Of a DNA stretch of 64,000 bases, positions 59,294 through 64,000 are shown piece by piece. This DNA comes from Hirudinaria manillensis (taxonomy: Eukaryota > Annelida > Clitellata > Hirudinida > Hirudinidae): positions 6,536,001 to 6,600,000 of the forward strand of contig CM067534.1 in the NCBI GenBank assembly GCA_034509925.1, written 5' to 3'. Every line of letters starts with the position of its first letter. Positions within the stretch are counted from its first letter, which is position 1. The translations under genes and the position numbers were made by a program. The notes under the pieces are model-generated. The model was not told the origin of the DNA. It saw nothing but the letters and a program-made list of their open reading frames with translations, and ran no database searches.

Positions 59294-59758
59294 TTATGTT
59301 TGCAAAACTTTCAGGATTATGTTTGTTACACTTGCCTGGATTTCACTCGGGAAAGTGTCTAGTTGTTCGTTAGCACATTTTAGACAGAATCGCCTGTTGT
59401 AGAAGATGCTACATTCCTTCAAAATTGTCATAACATTAAAGTAGGCATTGTATTCGAACATATAATAGGTTCTTACGTTTGCCATGCAAAAGACTTTCTT
59501 GCAAGATTGACAGTGGCCTCCCAATAGGATGCAGCTTCGTTCATTAGTGAATGGATCCCTAACAGAATACACATCCTCTTTCACCCTGGAAAAAATCTGG
59601 TACAAGTAATGCTTGTGTCATGTTGCACCCAAAGTCGTTTTTGTAAGAATTGCTAATTCTCACTCTATAAATTTGTAGTGTGGTGGGTTCCTACCAAAGT
59701 AGTCATACTTGCATGACACATGGCAGTTAGAGCATACAAACTTTGCTTCTTGAGACAT
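59294..59758 (-). CDS. CDPF1: CDPF1, cysteine-rich DPF-motif protein
   Basis: CDPF1 is a small conserved cysteine-rich protein of unknown biochemical role. Minus-strand exons 59758-59664, 59585-59477 and 59416-59294 join in phase to 108 residues (human about 123). The sequence has FVCSNCHVSCKYDYFGRNPP, the name-giving DPF in VRDPFTNERS, then GGHCQSCKKVFC and ECSIFYNRRFCLKCANE, matching the family's paired CxxC layout. After the conserved FPSEIQ the frame runs 14 more residues to a stop. The bases CAG|GCAAGT there could instead be a GC-type donor to a further exon, so the C-terminus is uncertain. Confidence 0.88.
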
Positions 59759-60639
59759 GATTGACTTCGATATGTTGCTTCCTCCTGTTCTGGTAATTAC
59801 AACAAACAAATATTGCAAAGCAAAATAGTTTAAAATTTGAAGACATGATCCCAAAGAAATGATACCATCGATATAGCAGCTGGTATCTAAAAAAGTTTAA
59901 ATCTTTCCATTTATATTTGATGTTCTTTATCTCTGTGCTAGTCTAATTTGCTCAAAAAGGTACTTACCTATTCTTGGTTAACGATGCAATGTTTCCCTCG
60001 ATAACAATAACAGAAAGTATGAAATTTGAATTTCTATTATAAGAATTGTTCATCTGTTATTGTAAGAGAATTAAATTAGTAAAAAAATAAATTAAAAATA
60101 TTTTTTTAAATATTTAGTAAAAAAAATTATTATTTATTATATAATTTGTTAAATTATATTTCCCAATACTACTTACATCCGGCATATTATGTGTTTGCCT
60201 TCGTTGATTGTTGTTGGCTAAATAACTTTGTGAGGAGTTTTCATCACACATTTTTGTTTCAATTATGTCTACCCATTTTTGGTAGATTGTGTGTTGGCCA
60301 ATATCGGGATTTGGAATTTCAACTTCAAACAGGTAATCGCCATTATAATGCTTCCACTTTTACGTTGGGACGAAAGTCTTCATTGAAGAGTTCTATTTAA
60401 AAATTTGAGTTATTAAAAATAATGGTTATATAAGTCTTGAACATATACGATTGATGATGATTCATGTAATTGAATCAATGAGCAATTTTTAGAGGATGGA
60501 CACTCGTTTACTTCTAGCTGTCTTTGAGATGAAACATTAAAATGCTATATAATATAAGAGAGATCACACAACAGATTTAAAACCCTGAAATCACTGCGCT
60601 GCAGGTACAAGACATTAATCAATTGATCTTAGAGTTACC
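59759..60639. other. Divergent upstream region, CDPF1 / WIPF
   Basis: A gene-free 880-base AT-rich region between divergent start codons. An acceptor-like GCTGCAG at about 60604 suggests a noncoding 5' exon of WIPF upstream. Confidence 0.5.
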
Positions 60640-62470
60640 ATGCCTCCTCCCCCGCCACCACCTCCACCTGGCCCCTCAGGCCCACCACCTGGTCAACCCA
60701 AAGCATCGAAGAGCAGTGAAAAAGGCAGAACTGCTCTTCTCAGTGATATATGTAAAGGAACCAAGCTAAAGCCATCCTCTCATTTAACAGTGGACAAGAG
60801 TAAGCCTATACTTGGGAGTGAAGGTGGGTTTATTGATGTTTTTTAGTTGTTATTTATTTGTAGCCTGGCAATCTAGATACAAATGTCAATGTGTTTATGT
60901 TTATGTTTGTTGTTCAATTAGATGTTCTGAATAATGGTTATTTTATGTTTTGTCTAAATGTTCTTTTCCTTAATTAAGTATTTTCCCCATTTTTGAACTA
61001 GTGAGTGGCAACTATCATGGTTCTTTTGATTTGAATACAAGGCAATATTTCCAGATATTCAAGATATTTAAAAATATCGGTTTTTTTAAATTATATTCGG
61101 ATATTTTTGAACAACTTTTTTGATAAGTTTTGATGGTGTTTGATTTATCATTATTTTACAATTGGTTAATTCAGTTAAGCTGCTTTTGCCATGTCATCAC
61201 CAATTTTCATCGCATACTTTATTTAGTCCTTGCCAGTCTAGAGGAGTTGAACTGAGTCACATGACTGGCCTTTGACTTGGCCAATGTTAAGCCACTTTCA
61301 TTCCATTTGTAGCATGCATTTATATTCTATATTCTTTTTAATCCACCACTTATTTTTTAAATCTAGGAAATTCTACCTCGAAATTTGACACAGTTTCATC
61401 AAGGGGAGCATATAGAAAAGCAGGTGGTTAAGCAGGATTCATGTAATTTGCAACTTAGAATACTGATCAGCTTAACAACAAATTTCAGCTATTAGATTAC
61501 CTAATATCATCAAAATTCATATTGCTTTTATTCTATTTTTCTTTAAAAGGTACTTTTCATCCACTTTTTTTGGTGTTTTCTAGTTGATTAAATCAGAATT
61601 AAACTTTTTAATTGTCATTTGGGCATTTGAACATAGCCAACATGTTTTGATGTCAACAAACAAATTGATGGTATCTCATGAGTGCTAATACTTTTTATTT
61701 AGGCTTTTAACATTGACCAGGAAGTAGGTAATGTTAAGTTCCTGATTTGAGTCTGACAGCTGCTAATCATTTATTCACTTAATTGGGGAAGATGTCTTTG
61801 ATACAAAATATCCCTCTGATCACCTCCATCTCTTGCCAAAGATTGTTGGACGCCAAAGCCTGGGACTCGTTGATGGAGTTTCATTGGTGGAGGCAGTGAG
61901 GATGACGAGGATGAAGAGATGTCTTTTAATTGCTCTGGCCTATTGAGATCAATCCTAATTGATTTGTTGACTTGTTTTGATAGACTGAGAAGAAGGGTTT
62001 GATTCCATTTTCAGATCCCGTAGGTAGTTTTGGTAGCGAGCTTCAGAAGAAATTGTCATCAAAACAATCAAAAGATGACCCATCCCAATATGGCCATAAG
62101 TATCTGAGGCCAGCACCCATTTACAAACCTCATTCATCGACCGACGACAATTCATCCCAGCTTTCTGATCTCCAATCTGTCGTCTCCCTGACCAAAACCC
62201 AGTGCGGTTCTTCGCAGAGCTTAAGGGATTCGGGTTATGGTCAACAGTGCGATAGTGAGATAGAAAAGAGTTCTTCCAAGCCGTCCTTGTCTCGCGAAGG
62301 ACCCGAAGCAGGGAGGCACAACAGACTTCCCCTCGCTCCAACGCCTTCATTGAGCTGCTATGACATGAGCAATTCAAGGGAGCATCCTAGCAAGGTTGTT
62401 TCAAGGTCCATCTCTATGGTACAGAAGCCCCTCTGTCCGCCTCCGCCCCTACCCAAACCTCTCAACGACG
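60640..62470 (+). CDS. WIPF: WAS/WASL-interacting protein (WIPF/verprolin), 5' part
   Basis: WIP-family proteins bind actin through WH2 motifs and chaperone WASP/N-WASP in actin assembly. Three exons join in phase: 60640-60823, 61367-61423 and 62015-62470. The start is poly-proline (nine Pro after Met) followed by a WH2 motif, KGRTALLSDICKGTKLK, matching the family's GALLSDISKGKKLK. The third exon is Ser/Pro-rich and ends in LCPPPPLPKPLND, a profilin/SH3-type proline stretch. A phase-1 donor follows at 62470. The C-terminal WASP-binding part was not found in the remaining 1.5 kb, so the gene probably continues past the window. Exon 3 lacks residue-level family matches and is supported by frame, phase and composition. 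Confidence 0.78.
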
Positions 62471-64000
62471 GTAGATTTAAGAAGTGCTTTCTGTTTCATT
62501 TTGTTTTTTGTTTACATTTTGCAGTGATCATCAATTCGAATGCTGTTGTTGATTACTAACTTTGCTAGCCGTGATCCTCTCCTCACAAGGAATGTGTAAT
62601 GAGAATGCATGCAATAGCTTGTAACGGCATGATTCACATCTTGGGAAGATATGATTCCAGTCCAAGGATTTGCAACTCCTTGATTGACATGTATTGTTGT
62701 AATCTTCTTTTAACCATTACGCATGCTGTGCTAGTTCAGGGAAAAAGTAAGAAACTTTAACTCCTGACTAAGGCAAGATGTGATTATCCTGGCTAAGAAT
62801 AAATCTCGTTTATTTGGTAGGCTTAGCCATACTTTAAAGAGTCCACAAGAGTTTGTTTATGATGATCCTTATGTTGAGTGACATTGCAGAGCCTCTTACT
62901 ATCACAGGATATCAATATCATTACTGATTGTGAAAGTAGCACAGTACTTTGGGTATAATTTATATCTATTATTATTATTTTTTAGATATTATAAGACTAT
63001 AGAGGATCGTTTATATTTCCAAGGCTGTTGATAGTTAAACTTAGAATTTGAATCAGAAGCTAGACTTTTTGTTTGCTCAACCATTTAAGGCATTGGAGGG
63101 TTACAGAATATATTTCTAAAAGTGCCAAACATATATATATAATATAATGCTTATTCTATTATTATTACAAGTTATAATTTTGTTGTCCATACTCTTTCAT
63201 TTGCATAGGCAACCACAGATATGCATATCCTTCGTTTTGGCCCATTTCGCATTCAGGAAGCTATGGCTTTGAGTTTTGCTTGTTGAATGATCATTTGATC
63301 GTGGAGGCATCATTTGAATTCTTCGGCTATCGGACTGTTGTTAAACAGTTCGGCTCGTTATTATTCTTTGACATTACTTTACTTCATGTCCGGGCGACCT
63401 TCACATGGCCATCTTTATTTCTCAAAGAAATTTATCGTCTCCTATTCTTTCAACTTTCATTTTGGGGCTTCAGTTGTCAACTTCCTGATGTCTCTTTTTA
63501 TGAAAAATAATTTTTTGCTGTTGTTGTTGCAGCTATTATAAAATTTGTCACCACTTGAAGAAGTGTTATTGTTTTTCTTCTTATCTTATTTAAGTCAGAC
63601 ACTCTCACTTTTTAAATGTGCTCTCATTTGAGTAGCATTAGCTTCATCAGCTATCTCTTTGAACTCAAAATTTCCTGGTTTGCAAATTCAGCAGAGGTAC
63701 ACAATTCTAGTAACCTTGGATAAAAGCAATAGTTATGGTATTCTTGTGAACCTTACAGTACTTCAAAGTATCTTTGGGAATTCAGCACTATGTGATTGGT
63801 CTGAAACACTTACAGAGATATAAATGCATTCATTATATTTAATATCTTTAAGTTTTTGTATTTGATATACTTTTATTATTATTATTAGAACATAATCTTC
63901 TAATTGTATGAGATATAATTTTTCAAAATCTTGGCAGAAAAGCACTTAAAAATTTTTTTTTAAATTGGTGATTGGTTGTCAATAATCATGGCCGTTGGTT
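62471..64000. other. Probable WIPF intron to window end
   Basis: No further WIPF exon could be assigned. The frame at 63280-63510 has neither proline-rich nor WASP-binding character. Confidence 0.45.

Overview
This window is nuclear DNA from a compact, AT-rich invertebrate animal genome. It carries about sixteen protein-coding genes on both strands, nearly all split by short introns (often 50 to 500 bases) with ordinary GT..AG borders. The families present (two ADAM proteases, Deltex, TMEM107, CAT-type transporters, POLR2M/Gdown1, a neuropeptide-type GPCR, ADAP, COX8, UQCRB, EIF6, kinesin light chain, PSMD11, CDPF1, WIPF) are metazoan. Interstitial TTAGGG repeats in one intron fit most animals but not the canonical insect (TTAGG) or nematode (TTAGGC) telomere repeats. 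I cannot name the phylum. All exon models were built by eye from reading frame, splice motifs, phase agreement and recalled family sequence; no search was run.

Layout. 1-5348 (+): 3' part of ADAM gene 1, with an array of ten tiny in-frame stalk exons. 7278-14850 (+): complete tandem paralogue, ADAM gene 2, with an intact zinc site. 15942-19491 (+): Deltex E3 ligase. 20150-21373 (+): TMEM107. 22572-24962 (-) and 28366-30581 (+): two cationic amino acid transporters pointing away from each other, with POLR2M (26128-27348, -) between them. 32291-36386 (+): class A GPCR with telomere-like repeats in an intron. 37027-40915 (-): ADAP-type ArfGAP/dual-PH protein whose catalytic arginine is replaced. 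42453-42817 (-) and 43173-43807 (+): COX8 and UQCRB, head to head. 44141-45551 (-): EIF6. 47480-53705 (+): kinesin light chain with two alternative TPR exons and two possible early ends. 56478-59083 (+): proteasome subunit PSMD11/Rpn6. 59294-59758 (-): CDPF1. 60640 onward (+): WIPF/verprolin, probably running out of the window.

Most genes are unrelated housekeeping or signalling neighbours. Local relationships visible here are the ADAM tandem pair (with a gene-conversion-like tract), the CAT paralogue pair with matching intron positions, and the two respiratory-chain genes sharing a 355-base upstream region. I see no operon, CRISPR array or recognisable autonomous mobile element. I recognised no tRNA or rRNA gene, but did not screen for them rigorously. 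The most unusual features are the phase-1 micro-exon array, the KLC exon pair, the degenerate ArfGAP site and the inverted intronic telomeric tracts.
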